64,000 nucleotides of DNA from Ruminiclostridium cellobioparum subsp. termitidis CT1112 (GTDB lineage Bacteria > Bacillota > Clostridia > Acetivibrionales > DSM-1351): positions 1-64,000 of the forward strand of contig NZ_AORV01000018.1 in the NCBI RefSeq assembly GCF_000350485.1. Reading direction: 5' to 3'. Under the pieces are notes generated by a model that was not told where the DNA came from, made no database searches, and was given only the letters and a program-made list of their open reading frames with translations. Position numbers and translations under genes: made by a program. This document shows, one piece after another, positions 52,028 to 61,522 of this stretch (positions are counted from its first letter, which is position 1; each line of letters begins with the position of its first letter).

Positions 52028-53776
52028 TTATGCAATACTCCAGCCTTCAGCCTGCTTTCTTATGGCATGGAACCGGCTATATATGCCATCTTCTGTCAAA
52101 AGCTGCTCATGTGTTCCCTGTTGAACTATTCTGCCTCCGTCCAGTACCAGAATCTGATCGGCATTCTCTATGGTCGCCAACCTGTGAGCTATGACTATGA
52201 TGGTTTTCCCATGGGTTAAAGCACTGATGGCCTCCTGGATATAATGCTCATTTTCGGGATCGACACTTGCAGTTGCTTCGTCCAGTATGACAACAGGTGC
52301 ATTTTTCAGGATTGCGCGGGCGATGGAGATACGCTGCTTTTCACCTCCCGACAGAGTCGAGCCTCCTTCGCCCACCATGGTATTATAACCATCCGGTAAA
52401 TCGGTAATGAAGTCATGACAACGTGCCTTCCTGGCAGCTTCAATAATTTCCTCCATGGCAGCGTCAGGTTTTCCGAATTTGATATTATTAACAATCGTGT
52501 CATTAAAGAGATATACATTCTGAAATACCATGCTTATGTTTTTCAGCAGACTGTCACAGCCCATTTCCCTCACATCGGTGCCTCCGATGGATACGCTCCC
52601 CGAGTCCACATCATAGAATCTTGCAATGAGGCTGCAGATGGTGGTTTTACCGCTTCCGGACGGCCCAACTATTGCGGTTGTCGTATTTTGGGGTACGTTA
52701 AAGGTGACGTTATCAAGTATGGTACGTTTATCATAGGAAAATCTGACGTCCTTCATTTCAATGCTAAAATTCTTAACTTCAATGTCTTTTCCCTTGCTGT
52801 CAATAAATTTTGCCTGCTTGATTTTGTCCAGTTTGTCCAGAGTAGGCCCGATAACCTGCAGTACATGAGTGGCATTATTTATTTTTTCCACATGCCCGAA
52901 AACTACGAATGAAAATATTGCCAGCATGAGGAAAACAGGAATGGTCAGGCTTCCATCCGCTGCCAGGTATGCGGATACCGAAGCTATGGCAACCGAAGCC
53001 AGTTTCAGGGAAATCAGGTGCAGGCAGTTACAGGGTACATAATTTTTTTCAATCCTCACATTGATATTCCGGTGCTTTTTATAGGCCTGTCTGATGCTTT
53101 CGGTAGATGCTCCCTCCTGTCCGTAGGCCTTTACTACAGGTATTCCCCTGATATATTCCAATGTGGCAGTAATAATATCGTTTTGGGCCTGCTGATGGAC
53201 GGGCGCATTGCGATGGCTGAACCAGCCCATAAGTCTTAAGGCCAGCGCCGACAAAATAATTCCCAGGACTGAAAAAGCCGCTGCCTGCCAGCAATAAAAG
53301 GAGAGGCATAAAATCATTGCAAAAGCACTGATGTATCCTCCGATCACTGTGTCTATCATGTTCATCGCAAACATTTCAACAAAAGAAAGGTCGGTGGTAA
53401 CCGCACCTACAAGATCTCCCGTGTGGTTCCTGTCAAAAAACCCCAGGGAGACCCGCTTTAGGATACCGCCTATTCTCATGCGTTCCTCAGCTGTTATCTC
53501 AAAACCTATGCTATCCTGGTATACTGCACGGAGATAGGAAAATAAGAACCGGCCCAATATCATTAATACCATGAAAACAAGCATATACAGTGCCCATACC
53601 GGTGTCAGCCTTCTAATGCCGGCCTGGTCCTCCAGCATAAGGTTCAAGGTGTGGGCAGCACCTATTATGGGCATGGCTGTAAATACAGCACTGAGGAAGG
53701 ACCAGAGAAATCCCAGGTACAGCCGGGATTTATGCTCTCCTGCCCAGATTATGATACGTTTAATTGTTTTAAGCAT
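52028..53776 (-). CDS. IrtB/YbtQ-like ABC transporter half (pair 1, B)
   Basis: A 582-residue half-transporter of the exporter fold: six TM helices, then an ATPase domain with Walker A GPSGSGKTT, signature LSGGEKQRISIARAI, Walker B VVILDEATASVD and H-loop VIAHRLAT. It is homologous to the protein at 59792. This group includes mycobacterial IrtAB and Yersinia YbtPQ, which, although exporter-shaped, import ferric siderophores. Its start overlaps the A partner's stop by eight bases, so they form a heterodimer. The AraC gene upstream and the ECF cassette nearby suggest nutrient-metal uptake; the direction of transport is not decided by the sequence. Confidence 0.88.
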   Translation of the reverse strand: MLKTIKRIIIWAGEHKSRLYLGFLWSFLSAVFTAMPIIGAAHTLNLMLEDQAGIRRLTPVWALYMLVFMVLMILGRFLFSYLRAVYQDSIGFEITAEERMRIGGILKRVSLGFFDRNHTGDLVGAVTTDLSFVEMFAMNMIDTVIGGYISAFAMILCLSFYCWQAAAFSVLGIILSALALRLMGWFSHRNAPVHQQAQNDIITATLEYIRGIPVVKAYGQEGASTESIRQAYKKHRNINVRIEKNYVPCNCLHLISLKLASVAIASVSAYLAADGSLTIPVFLMLAIFSFVVFGHVEKINNATHVLQVIGPTLDKLDKIKQAKFIDSKGKDIEVKNFSIEMKDVRFSYDKRTILDNVTFNVPQNTTTAIVGPSGSGKTTICSLIARFYDVDSGSVSIGGTDVREMGCDSLLKNISMVFQNVYLFNDTIVNNIKFGKPDAAMEEIIEAARKARCHDFITDLPDGYNTMVGEGGSTLSGGEKQRISIARAILKNAPVVILDEATASVDPENEHYIQEAISALTHGKTIIVIAHRLATIENADQILVLDGGRIVQQGTHEQLLTEDGIYSRFHAIRKQAEGWSIA

Positions 53777-55550
53777 GAACTCGCCCCCCTTTTCTTCCGT
53801 TGTTTGCAGACCAGACTTTTGAACCTATATGGGCCTGCCACATATGGTGATAGAGCAAGCTTGTTTCTAAAAGCTCCTCATGTGTTCCTTTAGCTGATAT
53901 TTTCCCTTTTTCCAATAAGACTATCTGGTCTGCATTTTTTACTGTGGAAAGCCTGTGAGCAATGACCAACAGTGTTTTACCTTTTGTAAGAGCCGCTATG
54001 GAGCGCTGGAGCTTATCCTCGTTTTCCGGGTCTGTAAATGCAGTTGCTTCATCAAGAATTACTATCGGAGCATTTTTCAGTATGGCTCTTGCGATTGCCA
54101 GACGCTGCCGCTCGCCGCCCGAAAGCTTTCCTCCGGCTTCTCCGGCCGGGGTTTTCCAACCGTTGTCCAGCCGTAGGACAAATTCCTCGCACCGGGCGGC
54201 TCTGGCTGCTGCATAGACTTCTTCATCACTTGCCGCAGGTTTCCCCAGTCTGATATTTTCCAGGATAGAGCAATTGAACAGAAAATTATCCTGGGCAACA
54301 TAACTTACCATCTGGGACAGCTGTGAAAGAGGAATACTGCGGATATCTGCTTTTCCTATGGTAACAGCCCCTTTTCCCACGTCCCAGAATCTGGCGAGCA
54401 ACCGTGCCACAGTGGATTTGCCTCCTCCGGACGGTCCCACCAGAGCGGTAAAGCTTCCCTGGGGCAGCACCAGGTTTATATCATGGAGGATGTCGCCGTC
54501 TGTTTTATTATAGGCAAAGCTTACATCCTTCAGTGCTATATCAAAGGTATCAAGGGAAACATCAGCTTTCGCATCAGGCAGCTCGGGAAGTTCCAGCAGC
54601 TGATTTACATCTTTTATTGCATACTCAATGGATTTCCAATCGTTTACGGCAACCGTGAACCAGGTTACCGGAGCCACGATGCTCAGGGAAAGAATCATAC
54701 ACAGGGTAAGCTGGGCAGGATTCAGACTTCCATCGATATACAGAAGTATTCCCACCGGAAGAATTCCCAGCAGGGTGGACGGCAGCAGTGCATTTCCAAG
54801 ATTCATCAGCTTCCACGTGCTGCGGAACCATGCAAGGGTAAATTCCTTAAAGGATTTCACCGCCCCTGCAAATTTTTCATAGGAACCGGAGGAACGGTTA
54901 AAGGCTTTGATGACCTGTATGCCTTCAATGTATTCTACAATTACGCTGTTTACATGGCTGCCTGCCTCCATGTACGCTGCATACTGCTGGTTGTAATTTT
55001 TCATCATTACGGCAAAAACTATGGCACCAAGGAATACACATACCAGAGATGACAGTGCTATGCGCCAGTCAATATGCAGCATATATGCAAAAACGGCCGC
55101 CGGGAGCAGGAGATTTGAAATACCTTCAGGTATCATGTGGGCAAGCGGCAGCTCAATGGTCTCGACCCGGTCCACAACAATGCTTTTAAGTTTGCCGGCC
55201 GTATTGGACAGAATCTCACCCAGGGGAGCCTTCATAAGTTTCCTGCTTATGGCAAGCCTGATACTTTCCAGTATCTGATAAGCAGACGAATGTGACAGGG
55301 TTGTTGATATACCGTAGAACAGCATTTTAATAACATAACCCCCTGAACAAATTAACGTCCAGAAAAATATTTCCCCGGCAGTGCGGGACTCACTGAAAAA
55401 CAGCAGTATGAGCCGGTAAACTCCCCAGTAAGGGACCAAGCCGCCTGCCACGCTTATTATGGCGGTTAAAATGGAAAGCAGCATTTTTCCCCTGCATTCC
55501 TGTGCAAAATAATAAATAGTACCCAGAGTACTTTTACGCCTGGTTTTCAT
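53769..55550 (-). CDS. IrtA/YbtP-like ABC transporter half (pair 1, A)
   Basis: A 593-residue half-transporter with six TM helices and an ATPase domain: Walker A GPSGGGKSTV, signature LSGGERQRLAIARAI, Walker B IVILDEATAFTD and H-loop VIAHRLST. The D-loop AFTD is shared with the homologue at 61519 (AFAD), whereas the B partners have ASVD or ASLD, so the two pairs are A+B duplicates. It has no siderophore-interacting domain of the kind fused to IrtA. A 7-bp palindrome (GGCTTTG/CAAAGCC, 55567-55584) stands just before its ribosome site. Confidence 0.88.
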   Translation of the reverse strand: MKTRRKSTLGTIYYFAQECRGKMLLSILTAIISVAGGLVPYWGVYRLILLFFSESRTAGEIFFWTLICSGGYVIKMLFYGISTTLSHSSAYQILESIRLAISRKLMKAPLGEILSNTAGKLKSIVVDRVETIELPLAHMIPEGISNLLLPAAVFAYMLHIDWRIALSSLVCVFLGAIVFAVMMKNYNQQYAAYMEAGSHVNSVIVEYIEGIQVIKAFNRSSGSYEKFAGAVKSFKEFTLAWFRSTWKLMNLGNALLPSTLLGILPVGILLYIDGSLNPAQLTLCMILSLSIVAPVTWFTVAVNDWKSIEYAIKDVNQLLELPELPDAKADVSLDTFDIALKDVSFAYNKTDGDILHDINLVLPQGSFTALVGPSGGGKSTVARLLARFWDVGKGAVTIGKADIRSIPLSQLSQMVSYVAQDNFLFNCSILENIRLGKPAASDEEVYAAARAARCEEFVLRLDNGWKTPAGEAGGKLSGGERQRLAIARAILKNAPIVILDEATAFTDPENEDKLQRSIAALTKGKTLLVIAHRLSTVKNADQIVLLEKGKISAKGTHEELLETSLLYHHMWQAHIGSKVWSANNGRKGGRVHA

Positions 55551-55566
55551 AATTCAACTCCTTTTC

Positions 55567-55584
55567 GGCTTTGGTTGCAAAGCC
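55567..55584 (-). promoter_or_regulatory. 7-N4-7 palindrome before pair 1
   Basis: GGCTTTG and CAAAGCC flank a 4-base GTTG spacer directly upstream of the start region of the A gene. The half-site length and spacer equal those of the GTTAGC operators at 59635 and 63364, but the sequence differs. It could bind a related regulator or be a leader hairpin. Confidence 0.4.
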
Positions 55585-55673
55585 ATTTTTAATTAATCTG
55601 AAATTGCCGGTATATTTGTGATATCGACTATACTGATACTTTCAGCATCGATAAAACATAAATTTACACAAAA

Positions 55674-55703
55674 AAGAATGATCAGTATTAACCAACCATT
55701 CTT
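55674..55703 (-). terminator. terminator after ECF-AraC operon
   Basis: AAGAATG pairs with CATTCTT around a 16-base loop, and on the minus strand it runs into CTTTTTTG. It separates the AraC gene (stop at 55759) from ABC pair 1, so pair 1 would need its own promoter. Confidence 0.65.
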
Positions 55704-55758
55704 ATGATAGTACCTTTAACTGTTCTTCACTACTCCATAAAGGAGATAAGCCCTCCAT

Positions 55759-56712
55759 TCAGACAATGGATTTCCGGTAATCTGCCGGAGTTGTTCCAAT
55801 AACCGATTTGAAAGCGGCAGAAAATTTGCTGGCATTTTCGTAGCCCATTTGCATGGCTATTGAAGTAACACTGTCCTTTGTCCTTCGGAGCAATACGGCA
55901 GCCGCATTCATGCGGTAATCCTTCATATAGGCGTAAATGGACGTTCCGTATACCCCTTTGAAGCAGTTCTTCATGGAGGTGACGGGAAAATCAAACCTTT
56001 TGGACAGTTCCTCAAGAGTATAATGCCGCTGCGGCTCTCCGGTGATAAGCTCCATTATGGCTTTGACTTTTTCAACATGGGTTTTGCAAAAGTAAGGGCG
56101 CTCTCCCAAGTCTGGCGAAACATTCAGTGAATTCAGAAACAGCAGCAGCTCCAAAACCTTTATCTTGAAAAACATGTTGCGTATTGACTCGGGTACGGTA
56201 TAAAGCTCCGAAAATATATGTTCTATACTGGCTCCGGCCCTCATGATAAAGGGCTGCTTTCCTGAACAGAATTTATCCCTGAGTGAACAGACGTCTACCG
56301 AAAAACCCTCAAGTATTCCCGGAAGTACAGCTTCTGCTTCTTTTACACAAATTGAAACGGTGATACCATGATAATGTCTGAGGGGAAAATAAAACATTCT
56401 GGAATGTTGAGCACGGGAATTCATTTGCAGATCTCCCGCTTCCATATACATGCAGCTGCCGTCGTCCATCTCCCATTCCAGACGGCCTTCACGGCAGTGA
56501 TCAATGCAAAATATTTCGGTGCCTGGCTGAAAATAGGACTTGCATTTTTCTATATGGAAATCATGGTAAAAAAGACTGACACCCGGAAAGACCGAATATC
56601 CGGTCATGATTCCTTCACCGGAATTATCCTGCAGCTTGTAAACTGTACAGGTACTGTCACTGCATACTACTGATACGTTTTTACCCAAATAGACCGATCC
56701 GTCAAGCAACAA
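55759..56712 (-). CDS. AraC-family regulator of ECF operon
   Basis: A 317-residue regulator. A variable N-terminal ligand domain (MTGYSVFPGVSLFYHDFH, CREGRLEWEMDDGSCMYMEAGD) is followed by the AraC DNA-binding domain at about residues 215-315 (EELSKRFDFPVTSMKNCFKGVYGTSIYAYMKDYRM, SVTSIAMQMGYENASKFSAAFKSVIG). A TTG start at 56712 with AAAGGTGG upstream is used, three bases after the EcfA stop. It is clearly paralogous to the truncated regulator at 63455. In metal-uptake loci of bacteria such as Yersinia (YbtA) and Bordetella (AlcR), AraC proteins sense the chelate; here the inducer is unknown. Confidence 0.9.
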   Translation of the reverse strand: MLLDGSVYLGKNVSVVCSDSTCTVYKLQDNSGEGIMTGYSVFPGVSLFYHDFHIEKCKSYFQPGTEIFCIDHCREGRLEWEMDDGSCMYMEAGDLQMNSRAQHSRMFYFPLRHYHGITVSICVKEAEAVLPGILEGFSVDVCSLRDKFCSGKQPFIMRAGASIEHIFSELYTVPESIRNMFFKIKVLELLLFLNSLNVSPDLGERPYFCKTHVEKVKAIMELITGEPQRHYTLEELSKRFDFPVTSMKNCFKGVYGTSIYAYMKDYRMNAAAVLLRRTKDSVTSIAMQMGYENASKFSAAFKSVIGTTPADYRKSIV

Positions 56713-56715
56713 TAT

Positions 56716-58224
56716 CTACACCACCTTTTGTTTACGTTTACTGTCAGCCTGTTCTCTTGGGGCATCAAGGAAATAACCAAGCATTTTTTCAATCCCGCAT
56801 TCATCCAGAGGATAATTTTCTGCAATTTGTCCTTTTTCAACCTGTATGATATGGGTGCAGCAGGACAGAATAAATTCCGGATCATGTGTTACAATAAACA
56901 GGCTGTTTCCCCTTTCAGACAGACTGCGGAGGTTACGGGCCACCTCTTTCATGTGCTGCAGATCCAAACCGCTTGTAGGCTCGTCAAAAATGATTATCCT
57001 TCTTGAAGATGCTACTGCCGATGCAATTGCAACTCTTTGTTTCTGACCTCCTGACAGTGACATGGGATGGACCTCCTTGAACTGGAGCAAATCCAGACCT
57101 TCAAGGATTTCTTCAGCCAGATTCTGCTCCTCCTGTTCCATGGATATAAGGACTTCATCCAACACACTTTCAGTGAACAGCTGATGATTTACATCCTGCA
57201 TTACCATGTAGCAGTTTTTCAGGCGCTGCTTTTGCAGGAGAGTCTGACCATTTATTTTTACACTTCCCCGGCATTTTTTCTCGAGACCGCACAAGCAGCG
57301 GGCAAAAGTTGATTTTCCGGCGCCGTTGTGTCCTATAACCGCTACTGCGGCTCCTTCAGGAACTGCGGCCTTATGTATATCCAGCACCTCCGAACCGTTG
57401 GGATATGTAAAATAAAAATCGGAAAAACTTAAAAAACTGCTGCTTTTATTGGTTTGTCCAATGGCTAATTTTCGAAGCTCCTCCAGTGACAGCACACGCA
57501 GCCCAAGATCATACAGGTCGCTTCTTTTCATGGCGGAAAAATCCCTTCCGCTGAATTCTTTGCAAATCTGTCCGTTTTCCATATATATCACACGGTCTGC
57601 CAGTTCATGGAGGTAATACAGACGGTGTTCCGCAATGACTACGGTTTTGCCCTGGGCTTTCCAATATGCCAGAAGGGCGCGTAGATCCTCGACTGCAAAG
57701 ACATCAAGGTTGGAAGAGGGCTCATCCATAACATATATGTGCGGCTCCAGTGCCGCAACCGAACCGCAGGCTATCTTTTGCTTCTCACCGCCTGAGAGGG
57801 CAAAAATACTGCGGTTCAGCAAGGGATTTAAACCAAGCTCGGCTGAAGTCCTGGTGACCCTCCTGTTTATTTCATCGGCAGGCAACCCCAGATTCTCACA
57901 GCCAAAGGCCAGTTCGCCGGTGGTATCTACATTAAAAAACTGGCTGCGGGGATTCTGAAAAACCGAGCCTACTATACCTGCCATATCATACAGGGGAACA
58001 CCGGAGACATTGATGCCGTCCACCAGCACCGAACCTTCCAGCCTTCCTTCATAATAGTTTGGAATCAATCCGTTAATCAACCTGGTAAGCGTGGTTTTTC
58101 CGCAGCCTGAGCTTCCGCAGAACAAAACGAATTCGCCATCCCTTATGGTGAGATTTATGTTGCTCAGGCCGCTTTCTCTCCCGCCGCTCTCATATGTAAA
58201 AGAAACCTGTTTGAATTCAATCAT
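56716..58224 (-). CDS. energy-coupling factor ATPase, two fused NBDs
   Basis: A 502-residue protein with two ABC ATPase domains in one chain (EcfA1+EcfA2 type). First domain: Walker A GSSGCGKTT, signature LSGGEKQ and Walker B YVMDEPSSNLD. Second domain: Walker A GHNGAGKST, signature LSGGQKQRVAIASAV and Walker B IIFDEPTSGLD. It supplies ATP hydrolysis for the ECF transporter formed with the T and S proteins encoded upstream. Fused ATPases occur in dedicated (group I) ECF systems, in line with the S gene in the same operon. The AraC gene follows immediately. Confidence 0.92.
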   Translation of the reverse strand: MIEFKQVSFTYESGGRESGLSNINLTIRDGEFVLFCGSSGCGKTTLTRLINGLIPNYYEGRLEGSVLVDGINVSGVPLYDMAGIVGSVFQNPRSQFFNVDTTGELAFGCENLGLPADEINRRVTRTSAELGLNPLLNRSIFALSGGEKQKIACGSVAALEPHIYVMDEPSSNLDVFAVEDLRALLAYWKAQGKTVVIAEHRLYYLHELADRVIYMENGQICKEFSGRDFSAMKRSDLYDLGLRVLSLEELRKLAIGQTNKSSSFLSFSDFYFTYPNGSEVLDIHKAAVPEGAAVAVIGHNGAGKSTFARCLCGLEKKCRGSVKINGQTLLQKQRLKNCYMVMQDVNHQLFTESVLDEVLISMEQEEQNLAEEILEGLDLLQFKEVHPMSLSGGQKQRVAIASAVASSRRIIIFDEPTSGLDLQHMKEVARNLRSLSERGNSLFIVTHDPEFILSCCTHIIQVEKGQIAENYPLDECGIEKMLGYFLDAPREQADSKRKQKVV

Positions 58225-58314
58225 TTTAGTATAATCAGCCTTTCATTATTAATTTTACGCGTTATGCCAGTTCAATTTATGGTGATATCAATTGTAATTG
58301 CCCGTCCAGCCAAT

Positions 58315-59034
58315 TTAAAATACAGCCCAGAGAAGCAGAGCACAGGTTGTAACAACAAGAAAGAAACAGTCAGCAGCTCCAAAGCCTATACTGCATATAT
58401 TTGTCCGTTTGACAGGTTTGCCCAGTCCCCTGGTCAAAGCCGCCGCTGAAAGCTCTTCACCAATTTTGACGGTACACATCAGCAGAGGAACCAACCGGTA
58501 TTCCAGCAAGGCTCCCGGTCTTTTCCCTCCCGCTTGAATGCCCCTCATGCGCATGGCATCGCTTATGGCTGAATTTTCTGCCCTGACAGTGGGAAAAAAA
58601 CGGAGCATCACTGAAAAAGGGATGATGATGCTTTGAGGCAAATGAAGCCGCTCCATGGCTGCAATAAATTCAGCTATTTTTGTGGTGCTAACTACATAGT
58701 AACCCATGACCAGGCCGGGTACAAAACGGGTATTTAATCCCGAGAATATCACCAGAAGGAGGTTTAAAAGGCCTTGCGTTCTTCCCACGAGAAAACCTTC
58801 ACAGGACAGGGCGGCTCCTATAAAAATGAAATACATTACCGATTTTCCATATTTTTTCTCCGAAAGCAGCAGGATAAACGGAAGAAATGCCAGCATGGGA
58901 CGGATAATTACCGAAATACCGCTAAAGCCTCCGCCCAGCAGAACGATGTTTACTGCCAAAAGCATGACCAGTTTGGTTCTGGGATCAAGGGGAATGCGGG
59001 CGGCTGTATTTTTACCCGGGGCAGCAGTATCCAT
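58315..59034 (-). CDS. energy-coupling factor transmembrane protein EcfT
   Basis: A 239-residue membrane protein with about five hydrophobic segments. The two cytoplasmic coupling motifs of EcfT are seen as AMRMRGI near residue 155 and ALTRGLG near residue 205 (consensus xRG), which dock the ATPases. Its ATG shares one base with the stop of the S-component gene, so translation is coupled. It energises the S component. The start is short of a clear ribosome site, in keeping with coupling. Confidence 0.9.
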   Translation of the reverse strand: MDTAAPGKNTAARIPLDPRTKLVMLLAVNIVLLGGGFSGISVIIRPMLAFLPFILLLSEKKYGKSVMYFIFIGAALSCEGFLVGRTQGLLNLLLVIFSGLNTRFVPGLVMGYYVVSTTKIAEFIAAMERLHLPQSIIIPFSVMLRFFPTVRAENSAISDAMRMRGIQAGGKRPGALLEYRLVPLLMCTVKIGEELSAAALTRGLGKPVKRTNICSIGFGAADCFFLVVTTCALLLWAVF

Positions 59035-59615
59035 CAGACGATTCCCGCCCTTTTAAAATGCTTTTTAAGGGCTGCTTTCCCAAGGTATGCTCCGAGAATG
59101 GCTCCGGCGGCAGCAAGCACAATAAATACACCCAACAGCCAGGCAGGAGTAATTGCCATCAGGGTATCGGCATAGGTATCTCCGTATCCGCTTCTTATAG
59201 AAGCAAAATATGTATCGCGCATAATAAATAAAGGAATCATAAGACCCACTATCCACTGGCTGAATACGGCATATCCGGCGCATAGGGATATCCACTTTCG
59301 GTAGCCTCCCGATTTCATGATCAGATCGCCTGCCAGGGAGAAAAATATACCCGTCAGCAGGCATACCCAGGGATGGCCGGTAAGCATCATCAACAGGCTG
59401 AGGATGATGCCCATAATGGATACCATGCCGAACTTCCGTACCCGGGTGAGAAAAAGCATAAAGGGAATTCCCGCTGCAAGAGGGCATAAAAACGGCAGTG
59501 CAAGCAGCATAACCGGTATATAGCCTGTCATTCCGGTCGCAAAAAACACGACAAAATAAATAGCGGTGAAAATTCCTATGTTAATGAGATCTTTTGCGTT
59601 CAATTTCTTGTCCAT
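59034..59615 (-). CDS. ECF S component, MptD/Trep_Strep type
   Basis: A 193-residue membrane protein with about six hydrophobic segments. It begins with KDLINIGIFTAIYFVVFFATGMTGYIPVMLLALPFL and shows the family's small, glycine-rich central helices, in agreement with MptD/Trep_Strep-family S components, for which haem, and other substrates, have been proposed in streptococci. The substrate here is unknown. GGAGAC stands before the ATG, and the operator palindrome GTTAGC-N4-GCTAAC lies 20-37 bp upstream of the start. It is the first gene of the S-T-A-AraC operon. Confidence 0.82.
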   Translation of the reverse strand: MDKKLNAKDLINIGIFTAIYFVVFFATGMTGYIPVMLLALPFLCPLAAGIPFMLFLTRVRKFGMVSIMGIILSLLMMLTGHPWVCLLTGIFFSLAGDLIMKSGGYRKWISLCAGYAVFSQWIVGLMIPLFIMRDTYFASIRSGYGDTYADTLMAITPAWLLGVFIVLAAAGAILGAYLGKAALKKHFKRAGIV

Positions 59616-59634
59616 ATTTTGTCTCCTTATTGTG

Positions 59635-59652
59635 AGTTAGCAGTGGCTAACT
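59635..59652 (-). promoter_or_regulatory. GTTAGC-N4-GCTAAC operator-like palindrome
   Basis: AGTTAGC (59635-59641) and GCTAACT (59646-59652) face each other over a 4-base AGTG spacer, 20 bp before the S-gene start. The same palindrome with spacer ACAT occurs at 63364-63381 before ABC pair 2. The sequence resembles DtxR/IdeR-type boxes (TTAGGTTAGGCTAACCTAA), but the spacing differs. A shared repressor or AraC site is inferred. Confidence 0.65.
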
Positions 59653-59660
59653 ATATTTTT

Positions 59661-59691
59661 AAATAAAAGCGCCGGCCTGGCGCTTTTATTT
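59661..59691 (-). terminator. terminator of ABC pair 2
   Basis: AAATAAAAGCGCC is exactly complementary to GGCGCTTTTATTT around a 5-base loop, with T-rich flanks. It ends the pair 2 transcript 100 bp after its stop at 59792 and sits right before the ECF operator, so the ECF cassette is a separate unit. Confidence 0.8.
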
Positions 59692-59791
59692 AATCATGAA
59701 TAATTTATCAGAAACCGTTTTAAAAATCCACTCCATTCGGATAAAACTACTCCGATGAGACAATAAATGTATATTAATTATATAAATATTG

Positions 59792-61522
59792 TTAAATTTC
59801 CCATCCCACCGACTGGGACTGAATTGTCCATAATTTCTTAAACAGACCGCTTTTCTCAATTAATGTTTCAAAGGTACCTTCCTCCGATACTCTTCCAGCG
59901 TCCATTACAATAATATGGTCTGCGTTTTTAATGGTTTTTAATCTGTGGGCAATAACAATGACTGTCCTGCCTGCAATCAGTTCTCCTATTGCCTTCTGGA
60001 CCTCCACTTCGTTTTCGGGATCCAGTGAAGCGGTTGCCTCGTCCAGAAGGATGACCGGAGCATTTTTCAGCATGGCACGGGCTATGGAAATACGCTGCTT
60101 CTCTCCTCCGGACAGAGTGCAGCCCCCTTCCCCCACCATTGTGTCAAAGCCTTTCGGCAGCTTCATTATGAAATCGTAGCAGCAGGCTTTCCTGGCGGCG
60201 GCAATGACCTCCTCCTGGGAGGCATTCTCCTTGCCGAACCGGATATTATTGCCTATGGTATCCTGAAACAGATAGACATCCTGGAATACCATGGATATTT
60301 TCTGCATCAGCCTTTCAGGGTCCATGGAAGCTTCGTCAACACCTCCAAAGGTGACTTTTCCGCTGCCGGGATCATAAAATCTTGCGCAAAGCTTGAGCAC
60401 AGTACTTTTACCGCTGCCCGACGGACCGACCAGAGCTGTCATTGTCCCCTGCTTCATGGCAAGTGACACATTGTGGAGGACATCTTTTTCGCCATACCCG
60501 AAAGAGACATTCTGAAAAACAATATCGGTGCCTCCCTTGGGAAAGTTTGTCCCTCCCATTTCAGGCTCGTTCATCAGGTTGAGAATCCTTTCACCGGCCC
60601 TCTCGTCATAGCGGAGTTCTGCAAATTTCATAAGAGCCGAGCTGAGAGGATCGTATACACGTGAACCGATTACGAGAAACATTACAAAGGTCAGCAGATC
60701 AAGTTCTCCGCCTATCAGAAGATAGGAACCGGTCAGTATCATCAGAGTGAGCCCTGCGCGGATCAAGGTAATTGTCAAAAGCAGAACGGGACCGGACAGC
60801 GCTTCAAAACGGATACTCTCTTTCATCTGTTTGCGGAAGGAAGCTTCGAGACGTTCAAACTTTTCACCTATCATGTTATAGGCCTTCATTACGCGGATTC
60901 CCAGAAGATATTCCTGCAAACGGTTTCCTGCATCCAGCTTTGACTTCATCTGCCTGTCGGCCATACGCTTGTTGACCTTGGTATTGAGCCAGAGAATCAC
61001 TATTGCCGCAGGCAGGGCAATAAACATTGCCAAAGACATCTGCCAATTGATAAAAAGCAGTGAAACGAATGCCAGTACCGGCATGACAAGTGCACCGAAA
61101 AGCTGCGGGACTATATGGGATACTCCTGTCTCAACCAGTGTAAAGTCCCCCATCATCATATTTGCGAGATCGCCGGGGTCACGTGAGGTTATGTATCCCA
61201 GCGGCAGCTTTCTGAGATGCTCGGCAAGATTTGCCCTGCCTGAGGCCGAAATGTCGTAGGCATCCCGGTAACTGTGGCGGTAGGCAGGTTTTTCGGCAAA
61301 GAACATAATTATCATATATGCGAAAAGTGTACCGATAATTATCCAGAGCCTGACCGTATCAAGGCCTTTCTCGGGATAAGCAAACGAATCGAAAATTATT
61401 CTTACTGTTTCTATTGAAAGCATAAAAGGGATTACGTTCACAATATTGGACAGGAGTGTGAAACCTATGGGCTTTATTAATTTTCCGGGCTGTCCTACGG
61501 TAATATTACGGAATATTTTCAT
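59792..61522 (-). CDS. IrtB/YbtQ-like ABC transporter half (pair 2, B)
   Basis: A 576-residue half-transporter with six TM helices and an ATPase domain: Walker A GPSGSGKST, signature LSGGEKQRISIARAM, Walker B VILLDEATASLD and H-loop VIAHRLKT. It is homologous to the protein at 52028. The start at 61522 is used because it overlaps the partner's stop (ATGA); a start 30 bp upstream would lie inside that gene. With the A subunit it forms a heterodimer. Its YbtPQ/IrtAB likeness and the shared operator with the ECF genes suggest a role in the same uptake pathway. Confidence 0.88.
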   Translation of the reverse strand: MKIFRNITVGQPGKLIKPIGFTLLSNIVNVIPFMLSIETVRIIFDSFAYPEKGLDTVRLWIIIGTLFAYMIIMFFAEKPAYRHSYRDAYDISASGRANLAEHLRKLPLGYITSRDPGDLANMMMGDFTLVETGVSHIVPQLFGALVMPVLAFVSLLFINWQMSLAMFIALPAAIVILWLNTKVNKRMADRQMKSKLDAGNRLQEYLLGIRVMKAYNMIGEKFERLEASFRKQMKESIRFEALSGPVLLLTITLIRAGLTLMILTGSYLLIGGELDLLTFVMFLVIGSRVYDPLSSALMKFAELRYDERAGERILNLMNEPEMGGTNFPKGGTDIVFQNVSFGYGEKDVLHNVSLAMKQGTMTALVGPSGSGKSTVLKLCARFYDPGSGKVTFGGVDEASMDPERLMQKISMVFQDVYLFQDTIGNNIRFGKENASQEEVIAAARKACCYDFIMKLPKGFDTMVGEGGCTLSGGEKQRISIARAMLKNAPVILLDEATASLDPENEVEVQKAIGELIAGRTVIVIAHRLKTIKNADHIIVMDAGRVSEEGTFETLIEKSGLFKKLWTIQSQSVGWEI